Source: Sipunculus nudus (Eukaryota > Annelida > Sipuncula > Golfingiida > Sipunculidae). Taken from it: DNA of 64,000 bases. The notes below the pieces were generated by a model. The model ran no database searches. It had not been told where the DNA came from and worked only from the letters and a program-made list of their open reading frames with translations. A program made the translations under genes and the position numbers. Location of the stretch: NCBI GenBank assembly GCA_026874595.1, contig CM049314.1, positions 67,009,300 through 67,073,299 on the forward strand. Reading direction: 5' to 3'. How positions within the stretch are numbered: position 1 is the first letter of the stretch; each line of letters begins with the position of its first letter. Below, in pieces: positions 12,601 to 26,000 of the stretch.

Positions 12601-15600
12601 AGAGTAATTAAATATCGTCAACGTATCGATACATATACAATTTACGATACCAATACAATATTGGATTTTGTATCGAGATGTATCGGTGCCCCAATGAATC
12701 GTTACATCCCGGTTAAATACACTATGACCAAGTTTTTCACTATGTTAGACATTCAGAGAGGAAGGTTGTTTAAAGGTGCCTATTCATCTCTCTGACCGTT
12801 ATAAGCTAAAGGTATTCCCTTGGAGCTTTTGGGCCAGAAAACGTAGATATCACTGTACACAGGCTGCTTGTTTCGTTTATATGAACGTGTTTGAACTACG
12901 CTGAGGGAGGCCAGACATTCAAAACAAATTCAACAAGGGCATCTTGCAGCAAGTCAGTTAAGCAAGAGCTTTGTAAAAGGTGTTATGCAACTTTCATTCT
13001 TCGCATATATGTAACCTACCACCTTGGGTTACATGTTTTTCCCGTTGGTCAACATTTCTGTGTTGTTGATAAACAAGTTCATACATATTTCACGAAGGCG
13101 TTTTTAATATCTTCACAACCAAAATTGCCCTTAGATCAATAACCAAAATTGCCCTTAGATCAATAATATGTACACGGAAGAAGCCAGAAATCCCATATTT
13201 TTTTTAAGGTAGATGAATTGGCAACTTTAATGTTAACTAGTGTGACAAAGTGTTTTCTTACGGAATTTCTTGAAGGAATTGTTAATAATATGTAATTTCA
13301 TGTACCGCCCTACGGTTCATTTTTTTCATTGACCTTAATCGTTATTCAAGCCCAACTGTTAATGAAGTGATGGATTTAAAATTGTTGATGAGGTTACCTA
13401 GACATAGTGTTTAACGAACATTTACAAAATCACCAGTAACAAAAAAAATGGATACGAAATCTATGTATAATAATATCAAATAACTTATTATCATAATATT
13501 TCGATATTATATATAAACTACTGTTCTATCAACACAACAAACTATGTATATACCAAGATATATGAAGCGCTCCCCATGTTTGTGTGTGGTTTTTTTTTTC
13601 TCCCTGCTCCTTTAATTTTAAGCAGCATCTGTTGCGCCATCTGTTGTAGGTCCAGTGTACTATTTTTGAAAGGGTGCTTCCGTTCAGCTCGGCCAACTTG
13701 AAGGGATCAGATCAAGTGCTGCAGGCAATCCAAACAATGGCCCTGAATCAGGAAATATTCCCTCAGGTAAGTTTTGGTCAGGACAAATTATTTCCATTTG
13801 AACCAATTTCTTTCTCATGTTTAATACCTTTACCGATATTGTACAAAAAGTTAAATTGTAATAAATTAAAATTGCTGTTCCAAATGTCTGTATCCCAAAG
13901 ACAGAGCTCTTGTATGTTTTTTTTTTCTTGACATGCGTTACCTCGTACACGATAAAGAAACACTGGGAACAAGGGGAAGAGCTGCGGGGTACCTAACGGT
14001 ATAAATCCGTTTTACATTAAATCATTTATATCGTAAATAGAAATCGACATTCTAAGAAATGCAAGCCTTCGCTATGCGGGGGACCTTATTGTGGGATGCT
14101 CCCTAAACAGTGTTTGCATTCACTAATTCTGCTTATATTCCCGGGTTCATTCGTGTGTCTCTACACTTGGGGATTTTACTTGATGGCGTTCATGAATCAG
14201 AATTTTCATTTGTCCATACCCGAATCCTCTGAAAATTTCATAAGATTCTGTTCATGATTACGGGAGCTATGTTTTTAACAAACACACACACACGCACACA
14301 CATTCACACAGACACACACATACACACGAACGGGGATGGACACATACCCTCCTGATGAATATGAAATATGTTGCAGATGATGAGACAGATCCCCAGTCTA
14401 TGGGTGGATGTAGAGACATACATTGAGGATAAGGGAGACTCTCTTGAAATTCCCATGTGGACATGGGAAGAATATTCCGATCACGTGACCAACAAGTTCG
14501 GAATGAAACAACTGCTGAAACAAATCACCCAGTACTTGCACGATGTGGGAAAGGTCGTCTGGTACAGCGAGCACCCATCTTTGAAAGATTACGTGTTCCT
14601 TCGTCCGCCCTGGCTTACTGATCTTATGAAAGCCTTCTTTCGGCACGATCTACTGGCTCTGGACTATTCTCAAGATGAGTACCTTAAACAGCCGAGCATC
14701 AACCAGTTCAAATTTGAGAAATTACGTAATGAGTACGCCGAGACGGGAGTGATGGATAAAGACTTGTTGAAGTGTTTGTGGGCGACTCTTGTACCCAAAG
14801 ACCTTAACCGACCGGTTATGGAGATTTTCTCTATGTTGTTAGACCAAACAGAAATCGGCTATGCAACTAAACGACCGAAAGAAGGTCGCGCGTCTACGTT
14901 ATCGAAGGGCTCTTCAAAATCCGTCGACCGCGTAAGCTCGGCAACTTCTGTAAGATCTTCCAGATCGGAAGCCGTGTCGGAAAAATCCGAAAAGTCGGAA
15001 AAATCCGACGGCACGGAAAAACCCGACAGCAGTCGTAAATCTAAGGAAAAAGATGAAAAAGAGGCTGAAGCAAAACCGAGAGCGAGTCGCGCAGTGATCA
15101 CGTGGATGCTTCCGGTAGACCCGCCAGAGGGCTTCCGGTCCGATTACGAAACTTATTTGTCGCACAAAAGTTTAGCTCCTGTCTTCCGGTTTCCTCGCTT
15201 CCTGCCTCCCGGCTTCTTCGAGTCCATGACAGTCCGCGCCATGAAGCCAAAACACAACATGGTAGTCCTGTATCATTGGCGAGGGGGGCTGTACGCCCGT
15301 CATGCGGAGCAGCCAATCAGGTTATACGTACAGCGTATAAATCATGACGACAATAGCACGTGCTTACGTATAGAGTGTCGTCACGAGGAAGAGATTGGGG
15401 ATGAACAAGTTGAGGAGTTGTGGAAAGTGCTTTTGCCGTACATTCGTGACATAGAAGACCTGGTTGCAGGTTTTAAAGGTAAGACTTCTGAATTTAATTT
15501 ATCATATTTAAATTATTTGTTAAGTAGTACAGAGTGTATTCGAAGACAGTTACTGTTATGGTGGCTTAGTTTTGATTCCATACAAAAATATCACAAACCC

Positions 15601-18600
15601 ACGATGATCAAGAGAGTTTAAATATTCTTAGAGATTTATAATAATAATTATTATTATTGTTATCATCATTATTATTTATTTATATTTATTATGCAATAAA
15701 TAATTTTATTACTGTATCGCATTAAACGACACAAATATCTAATCTAATTCCGACCAATACCTTTTTTTAAACATGAAATGAAATAACAATTGAAATGACA
15801 ATATGCATGATAATTTATTTAACATAATGACTGGGTAATGGCTTTGCTGATATCAGTGTTGTGTAAAAACAATATAAAACAAGACTACATATATATTCAG
15901 ATTTGTTATTTTTTAAATATCTATTTTTACATCTATTTTTGTATGACAGGTGCCCGTGTGGTCCGCAGCATGGAGTGTCCTTTCTGTCACTCTTTGTCCT
16001 TCCTGGGAGAGTGGCTAACACCGAAGGAGTTCCAGAGCATCCCGCTGAAACTCTGTGAGGTCTGCAAGAAAGAAGTGAAGACCTGTTACTTAGTACAACC
16101 CAAGGAGAAAAGCCAGAGTACGTAAAACATAGATTCCTCATATACAGTAAATCCCCGGTATTACGACTACCAACGAGACTTGGATAAAGTGGTCGCTTAT
16201 TCGAGGTGGTCGTCCAAGCAAGGTCTTGTATGAAGAGCAAAAAGGAATCGCGACCGAATACATATAGACGTTATTTTGCGCTGGTCTTTCTCCAGGTGTT
16301 ATCCCGTTATATTATAACCCTTGTTTTAAGTTATTTGTTCTAAATGGATGCAAAACATTCCAAGAAGATTTGTTGAAATTTTTGGTGGTCAGAATAAAGT
16401 CCGCGGAACAATCAATTTTGTATGTAATCTGAGTCACCATCATTTTATCCTTTAATTCGGAGCATCGCACCCCTTTGGTTTGACGTTTGATTTTCCTGTG
16501 GACACGGACTATGACTTTTGACGTCATAAATGACGTCATAATAGAGTTTGTTGTACGGCTTAACCTGCTTCACCTGAAAACATATTGTTATAGGAGGCTC
16601 CGTGGATTTGTTTTTTTAAAGGGTCCAAAGTCATACTTTTGTATGATTTGTAATGATTTTTAATTATGATAACCTTGACTTTTTAACTGTAACATTGTAT
16701 TTTAGCATGTTCTTATACTTAGTCTCAATATTTTTACTGGTCTGTTAGCCTTGCAACAAGCATATGCGTTTCCCTAGCATAGTCTTAATAGAAGTGATAA
16801 ATACTTTTTAAAAAATATTATACATGAAATATTTATGATTTCTTATTTATGAAGTAGGTTGAACTAACATTCAAATACGGCAACAGACATCGATATGCAA
16901 AAATGCGGCAACATTTCTCATATTTATCTAACAGTCTATTTCAAGGTTTATAATAAATGAATAAAATAAAAATTTCTCATAAATAAATATTGAAATAAGG
17001 CGTTTATTTCCGCTTGTAGTCGAAGAATTTTTACGGCAACGTTTGCTCAAGCGAGAGGAATTGGAACGGCGGGAGCTGGAACTGAGGCAGGCTAAAGTGA
17101 CTGATTCGTCTGACAATCAGATGGGAACGGAAACGCAGAAAAGAGCAAAAGATGGCGCCAATAAAGATGTATTACCACCAGTAAACGGACAGAAGGGAAG
17201 CGCTGGTCCAAAAAAGGTCCCCAAAGATTCCTTAAAACTTGAAGTTAAAATTGAAAATCCTGGCCTTAAGAGAAAAACCTCAAAAGAGAAGGAGAAACAA
17301 TCTGCAGATGAATCGGTACAAAGTCCGAGGGAATCCTCCAAAACGGCCCCGACACTTGACCGGAAGAGACTTCCTAGTAACGATGTAAAGAAAAAATCCA
17401 CTTCCGGGAAAAATGAGCCCGGTCAGAAAAACAATAACTCAATATCAGAAACGAACAGAAACGTGTCAGGTAAAGGGAAACCTATTACATGAGTACTTTC
17501 AGTTTCAATTGATGTGTGCTGATAGTGTTGTTGCAGAGGTGTAAACAAATGTAAATTATCCCATGTTTAACGTTTCCAGTATTAACAATAGAATTACATA
17601 TCTATATATTAACTATTTTATATATTATTGTACATTAGTGATATGTTTATAGACATCAATAAGGTCAACACTTGTAAGCTGGATAGGTTCCATTTTTATT
17701 ATATGGTAAAATATACCTATTATGTAATGTTATCTACCTTTCAACATGGTGATGTGTTATCTTTATAACTTTATAATAATTTTGTATCCTCATGGACTAA
17801 CGAAAAGTATGTGGTAATTATAATTATTCTTATATATGGGTTATCAATGTCATGTGAACGACCCAAACCATACATAATCCACTTTCAGTATTACTTGAAG
17901 TATATAGAACATTTGGGTTTCAATATAGGATCCTGCTTTTAACCACTGGAATATCTAAATTTATGTGATTTTGAAATGACTGAACGATAAATCTGGATAA
18001 AGTTTAATTTTGCCAAATTCTGGTGCTACGCCTCTGCTATGGACTAACTGCTATTAGTATTGCTCAGACGCAGTGCGCGTGTGTACGACAATCGGAGAAA
18101 TAAAAACAGTGAAGAATAAATACTGAGATGAATAAATACACACACACATATCAATAGGGAACTAGCGTTTTCCAGCCAGGAAGGGTACTAAATACAATAT
18201 ACTTAATCGAAATATGTCATCAATATCTGGTGTATTGCATTTCAATATATATAAAAGCTCGCTGTGATATTTTCATTATCTGTTATTTCTTTGATTAAAT
18301 GTTTGTAAATCTAAATAAATTAATGAAATGAGTACTTTTGTATATATTTATATTTCACTTAACTCATTTTCACATACAAAATATGATTTTATTTTGTCGT
18401 GTGCCTTAAGCGTGGATACGGTAGAAATGATCGAAGCTAGTTTGGGAGAGGTGGATTTTATATTTACATTTTACTCTTCACATATAAAATATGGGTTGTA
18501 CATCATGGGAAAATAGGTCAAAGCTGTCGAAGTCAATTTCTTACAATGTCTCTACGACAGTCGTAAGATGCTGGTTTAAAGTCGCGCAATCACTATGACA

Positions 18601-21600
18601 GTCGCAAATAGTGCGTGTGATTTTGGATAATTTCTAGGACGGCCATGGGTGTTCTGTCACAAACAGCCTTCGATTTTGAGAGTCGTACGATTTCGATGTT
18701 TTTAATGGTTGTGAGAAAATTGGTCTTGGCTGTCTATTTTTAATCGTACGCTCTTCCTACGACAGTCGTATAAGGTCCGTACGATTGTCGTAATACAAAA
18801 AAAAAATCCACAATTTTCTGTCGCAGACCTGTCGCATATGTGTTGTGCGATGTATGTGACTTGGGCTTGAGACGTACCCACGGCGGTCATAAGAATGACC
18901 CACAACGGAAGAACATTCGTAGGATCGTCATAGGTAGAACGTGTGGCAATCGTTTGGCGGTCGTAAGAAAGTCCTACGATTCCTTAGGGCCTCAGATAAA
19001 CAAAATATCGTACGGAAGTCATAGATTTATCGTAACACTGTCCTAAGGCATCGTACTACAGACCTAAGAGATCGGCATGACATAAAGAATAACCTACGAC
19101 GCTAAAAAAATGGAACATGTTCAAAATTCTACGACAAGGGTCTACGACATTTTTTCCGTCGCAAAACACCTGAATTTCGTACGTCACACCCACGACTATC
19201 ATAGGAAATTTCCTAATTTTCTGTCGTAGACCTGTCGTATACTAGTATGTGTTGTGCGATATATGGGACTTAGTCTTTACAGAAAATCAAAGATTCTGAA
19301 GGCCTCTGATCACACTGTGCAGACTCGGACTCACAAGAGTACGTCTCTGTTGTTTAGGATTGATTGGATTCAAAATCTGACCCCCACAATGCACCAGGGC
19401 TTCTAAATACATGTACAACAACGTCATAGGTATAAATGTAGAGATATAAATGAATAGGACAATTTTGTCCGTTCAAATGTGTTTGATATGAATTGTTTCA
19501 AGGCAAATTACCTACTTATTGGTGTTTTTATTGTGGCTAGGACTAATTACGTAATAAGTTATATTTGGAAATCACGTGCATGTTAAATATAAACAGAAGT
19601 TCTTTCCTTGAAATGTGAACACTTTGTATTTTAAAGTTTGACAGCTGAGTTAAGTAGTCCCGCTGTCCCACAGTGCCCTACAGAAAAGATTCGTTTCGAG
19701 TTGAAACTCTGGAGGAGGGATTGCCTCTGAATACAAAAAAATAGTAAAAAGGCTAAAAAAACACACTGAACATGATTTTTTACTCTCCGACAAGAGTCTA
19801 CAACAGCATTTTCTGTCATATACAACCAAATGTACGACACACCCACGACTGTCCAAGGAATTTCCACAATTTTCTTAGCCGGGACTAAACGACTTATTAG
19901 GAATTTATATTGTGCTGGTAAGCCTAACTTGATTCGCGATTCAAGCCATAAAGGGTAATATACTGCGATGGTTTCGCATCCAAATGCATTGATATGGTGA
20001 ACAGCCGGTAATTTTAACATAACGCTACGAATGATGAATTAAAACAAAAGAATACAAGTAAACTCACAATCCGACAGAAAATTCGTCTATACTTGGTAAA
20101 GAGTCATTTCCTGTACCGCATTCAAGTGTGCTACCGTCCAATAACCTCTGCGCGCCATTCTTGTAATAATCCGCGCAGAAATTCAGTAAACATGCAGAGG
20201 GATTTACCGATATGCTGACTTAAAACGGAAATTTTCTCGCACATGGTAAGTGTTGTTAGGAAGCATGCTAAAACGGTAATGAATTGTCGAGTTTATGAAA
20301 AGTGACTGCGTTCTTGTAGACCATAAGGCGTCAAAAATGACAAAAACATTTGAACCTTACATTGCATGATGTAAAAGAGACTCAGACGCAACTACGCTGG
20401 TCATAGACTCCCCCTTAATTTCAAGGGGGCCGAAATGATGCTACAATTTCCGTATACCTGCATGGTGTGCGACTTATGTGGAGGCCCTGTTATGCACAGA
20501 CACGTGACATTCGTGATGTTCTGTCACACGTATGTGTCTTTGTTTGCGTGTGTCTGTGTGCTTTGCACAATGGCTCCAGTAAGAGGATATACGAACCAAC
20601 TGTTTCATGAAAGATCAAGTTGTCGTATGTTTCAAGAATTTGCAAACTTTGAGGTAAATAACTATAAATGGACTTAAGGACAGCGCTTGTTATGATAACA
20701 CAGCGAAAGCCTATAGATATCACGGAATTTAGCTATACAGTTACAGATTTTACCACAGTATACATACTGCCCAAGTATTTACTAATTATGGTTAACTAAT
20801 TAAGTATTCGAATACTTGAGTCCCAGTAATCTCGACCCAATACTCAAATCCGTTTCCAGAAATGCTGTACCAATATATACTTGTCATTATATATGTTGAA
20901 AATATTTAGTTAAATATGTAGTTATGTTGATTAGGCCCGCGAACGTTTCTTTAAAAATATTCTTTTAAAATTTCTTTTAAATGACCTAATTCTATTACCT
21001 TCTCATGCTCATCGCCCCCGCACGGGGGTATGCTTTTATTTCCGTTCGTGTATGTGTATCTGTGTGTGTTTTTTGCTTGTTCACAACATGCAATCATCAA
21101 TGGAATATCATAAAATGTTCAGTATATATCCAGAACAAGGCAAGAAAGAATCGATAACAGTTTGTTTCGAATTCAGCATCTTCTGGAGGGTCATCAAGGA
21201 ATATTCACAAATGCACGAATTTTTGATTATGGGCCAAGAAATAGTGTCCCACCTCATCATTGTTGCCCAGCCACCTGCCAAGGTCACGGTCGAGTCTCCG
21301 GCAACACAGAGTGGCAGTGTCCATTGTGTTCGCAGAGGGTTTTGGAAACGTATGCTTCAATGGCAGAGGCATGTATCCATTGGGGTGCACATTTCTATTT
21401 TTTATTTTAAACATCTCTGGATCTTCAGTTGGAATTTATGCCTCAAATCATCTAAAGATTTAATAAAGGTAACATAGAACTAGACTATTTTGTCATATAA
21501 ATTTAAACACGAATTCAAGCATATTACTGTATTCTTTCTGAAAGTTCATTTTTTGTTATTCAAGGAAGCCCCCATCCCCCGAAACAAAGTAAGTTCTTAG

Positions 21601-22171
21601 ATGTTTCTGATGGATTTGTTTTTTTGTGAAACGGGTTGTTGGTGATCACTTTTACCGTTAAGCCGAAGTTAATATATATTAGTGATTACACATCCAAAGA
21701 GCTTGAAGGATAACTAAGTTTAAGTTTAAGTTTTATAATATTGTAACACCATTAGAGCCAACATACAAAACGTATGTAAAACATAATAAAATGGCCAATA
21801 GAGCATGACATAATGTTATAAAAAATGAGTATATATCGGGCATTTTTTTCAGTATTATTAATATTTGTAACTTTAGTAATATTCTAAAGAGTATCGGTTA
21901 AAAGAATGAAACCATAAAGAAGTTAATCGGGTTTGATATCTATGCTTTTTAAATATTTTTGTTTTGTGTCAAAATTTCGGAAACTTTGTCTTTTTAATCA
22001 CTGAATTTCTTAATGCTGTCACTAGCAACAAAATAAAAGTACTCTCAAAGTAAGCAAAGTGAAATAATACAAAAGACAACCAAAATGCAATAAAAATAGT
22101 TGTAAGAAGCATTTTTTAAACATTTAACAATACTTAAAATCACATTAGGTAGCGATGTTTCGTCCTATATA

Positions 22172-22223
<52 letters not shown>

Positions 22224-23008
22224 CAAAACATTATAGAACACATCACGTACGGTACAAGTAAAGTACATAAAGTATGTGAAGATTTAATATGTTTGGATTA
22301 ATGTTGTATTTCTATGTAAATTCATAATCTTCACCAAAATGAAACAAGACACAAGCAATACGATTAGAAAGAAATTAATGAATAATATAATGATGTAATA
22401 TGCTCTCTCGATACAATAAGTACAAAGCAAAAATACAAACGATAAACATAAATTTACACATATTTACACTGGATGGAAAGACTAATTATTTTTATCATGT
22501 GAAACGTTTTGTGTCTATTATAAACTTTAGAACCAAGCTGCTCACAGTTGTTCTTGACACTTCAGAGGGTATAACCATCATATAGATAAGAAAATCTATT
22601 AGTTTTTTATTTGTTTCCTGTTTACTCCTGGAACCAATGGAAATATAAGGTCCTTATTCTAGTTTCTAACGATCTAAATAAGATCTGATACCTCTAAACA
22701 GGTTAAATAGCCAGTTAAAACATATTATCGAGCATCCAGCTTACACACACACACACACACACTTTTCTAACCATCTTGCAAAGCTCTCAATAGATGGCGC
22801 TGTCACACACACACAAAACAAATTTCAAGCAAAACGTTTTTTCTGGGAATTGCAAGAAACTTCCCCAGAATAGTTTTCCCAGCCTTTTTTAATGCTCTAA
22901 TAATGCTTTAACAGCTTTACGTTAACGAGAACCTGTTTGTAAGTCATGAGAAAAAGTTCTCGCGCGATTGGTGTGCAGTCAATATCGTGTCCTCTTAAGT
23001 ACGTTATA

Positions 23009-23043
<35 letters not shown>

Positions 23044-26000
23044 CGCAACCGATCACATACCCCCCCCCCCCCCCGCCTCATTCGTTGGCGGAGGTGTTAC
23101 AATCTACCTTTGAACAAGAATATTGTTATTAACGGTGTCTCCCGTTCTTACGTCTCAGTGCCATCTTAATCTTCGAACGTTGAACGATTAAAAAGTTAAA
23201 GATATCTATATTTTCGATTTAACGTTAGTTTAATCATATCTCAGCTCAAAGTTGTGAAACGTAACATTTTCTCGTTGGCAATCTACTGAAATATATAAGA
23301 ATATACAAAGGAATTTTACACTTTAATACCTTACTTGAAAGTTATGTGTTTCACTATATGAACACGAGATGGCGCAATAGCAATTTTACCGTTATTGATA
23401 ATGATGACAAATGTTGAGGTATCCGTTACACCCGTCCTAATCGCGTTTTAAATCATATTAATAAATATAGGCTAATTATTATTATCAGGATAAGAATACA
23501 CACATATATGGATATAGTCCATAATCCATTACCATTCCAATTTACGCAGGTTCACCTGTCATTTGATTAGTTATTACATTTCTAGTGAATTTAATTTACA
23601 GAAAATTGTTAGTGTCGACTAAAGTTGTTAATTAAAAGGAAACCTGTAAGTTTTATTTGCAGTTGAATGTGTCCAGTAGAAAATATAATTTATTTAAAGC
23701 TATGTAGCTTGTGTGTTTATTTGTTAAGACTGATGTTCAGTTCATTCTGTTTCAAGTACTGGCGGATTTTTCTGAGCGTTTACGCATTAGTCAAATGCGG
23801 TGAACGGACGACAACCATGTGGCAACACATGCCACATACAAGCGCCAAACAGCTGATTCAGGTCGTTTTGTCCTATCTAGTACAGCGGCTAAGGCCCAAT
23901 TTTCACCAGAATTGCTAAAACTTTGCAGAAAGCATGAAATTTTGCACAGGGATCTTTAAAAAAAAATAGACCCCAAAAATTCAAGCCCCCTAGTGGCCGC
24001 CATCTCGATTTTAAAAATGGCGGCCTAAATGTGCATTTTCCCGTGTGTGACACTCCTTTTTAATTAAGCAGACCTAAAAACATGGCCGGTCAGCACAAAA
24101 CGAGGGGAAATTTCTGTCAAGGATGCTATTCAATCATGTTTTGGGCTCTGCATTAGAAAAATGCTTGATTAAAGTACAAGAGCGGTACCATTGTGTAACA
24201 TATAAGCTGGTTTCCATGGCAAAGTTAGTTAATTGTACAATGGTTTATTGATATTAAAGTGTTTAAATAAATGGCCATAAAGAATTGCTAAAGTTTTACA
24301 GTAGGCATTAAACTTTGCACATGATTACTACTGCCCCTAGTCATCTTTGAAAAAAAAATAGACCCAACAAATTCGCGCCATCTGTTGGCCGCAATCTTGA
24401 TTTTTAATATAGCCTCCAAAATATGCATTTTTCCGCATCTGTGATACTTCTTCTCTACCAGGCAGACCTATAAACATGGCCGGTCAGCACAAAATGAGGG
24501 GAAATTACTATCAAGGATGCTATTCAATCATGTTTTGGGCTCTGCATTAGAAAAACGCTTGATTAAAGTACAAGGGCGATACCAGTACCAGGCGATATGA
24601 GTAACATATGACCTGGTTTCCGTGGCAACGTTAGTTAATTGTGCCATTAATATCAAAGTGTTTAATAAATGGCCATAAAGAATTGCTAAAACTTTACAGA
24701 AGGCATTAAACTTTGCACATGGATACTACTGCTCCTGGCCATCTTTGTAAAAAAGGAGAAGGAGAAAAGCCAGAGTACGTAAAACATAGATTCCTCATAT
24801 ACAGTAAATCCCCGGTATTACGACTACCAACGAGACTTCGATAAAGTGGTCGCTTATTCGAGGTGGTCGTCCAAGCAAGGTCTTGTATGAAGAGCAAAAA
24901 GGAATCGCGACCGAATCAAATAGACGTTATTTTGCGGTGGTCTTTCTCCAGGTGTTATCCCGTTATATTATAACCCTTGTTTTAAGTTATTTGTTCTAAA
25001 TGGATGCAAAACATTCCAAGAAGATTTGTTGAAATTTTTGGTGGTCAGAATAAAGTCCGCGGAACAATCAATTTTGTATGTAATCTGAGTCACCATCATT
25101 TTATCCTTTAATTCAGAGCATCGCACCCCTTTGGTTTGACGTTTGTTTTTCCTGTGGACACGGACTATGACTTTTGACGTCATAAATGACGTCATAATAG
25201 AGTTTGTTGTACGGCTTAACCTGCTTCACCTGAAAACATATTGTTATAGGAGGCTCCGTGGATTTGTTATTTTAAAGGATCCAAAGTCATACTTTTGTAT
25301 GATTTGTAATGATTTTTAATTATGATAACCTTGACTTTTTAACTGTAACATTGTATTTTAGCATGTTCTTATACTTAGTCTCAATATTTTTACTGGTCTG
25401 TTAGCCTTGCAACAAGCATATGCGATTCCCTAGCATAGTCTTAATAGAAGTGATAAATGCTTTTTAAAAAATATTATACATGAAATATTTATGATTTCTT
25501 ATTTATGAAGTAGGTTGAACTAACATTCAAATACGGCAACAGACATCGATATGCAAAAATGCGGCAACATTTCTCATATTTATCTAACAGTCTATTTCAA
25601 GGTTTATAAAAAAATGAATAAAATAAAAATTTCTCATAAATAAATATAGAAATTAGGCGTTTATTTCCGCTTGTAGTCGAAGAATTTTTACGGCAACGTT
25701 TGCTCAAGCGAGAGGAATTGGAACGGCGGGAGCTTGAACTGAGGCAGGCTAAAGTGACTGATTCGTCTGACAATCAGATGGGAACGGAAACGCAGAAAAG
25801 AGCAACAGATGGCGCCAATAAAGATGTATTACCACCAGTAAACGGACAGAAGGGAAGCCCTGGTCCAAAAAAGGTCCCCAAAGATTCCTTAAAACTTGAA
25901 GTTAAAATTGAAAATCCTGGCCTTAAGAGAAAAACTTCAAAAGAGAAGGAGAAACAATCTGCAGATGAATCGGTACAAAGTCCGAGGGAATCCTCCAAAA

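Larger units (their letters stand above)
16102..23880 (+). repeat. Segmental tandem duplication, copy 1
   Basis: This segment is repeated at 24759-31969 in direct orientation with an offset of 8657 bp at its left side. The exon inside differs by about 8 of 450 bases. The left breakpoint lies in exon 5 of the ROCO gene. The right end stops exactly at the AG that in copy 2 precedes the terminal exon, so copy 1 lacks that exon. Copy 1 keeps about 420 bp (around 23050-23480) missing from copy 2, has a longer (TA)n tract near 22170-22220, and has a 26-bp hairpin insert near 20407 that copy 2 lacks. Confidence 0.95.

Noticed and set aside
13170-13620. Possible extra exon between ROCO exons 2 and 3
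   Set aside because: Exon 2 (ends phase 0) and exon 3 (starts phase 0) already give a continuous Roc domain. No further phase-matched exon with good splice sites was seen.
15815-16240. Minus-strand frame of 141 codons, partly repeated at 24706-24897
   Set aside because: It is a shadow of ROCO exon 5 and the following intron. The similarity to the second locus is only the segmental duplication.
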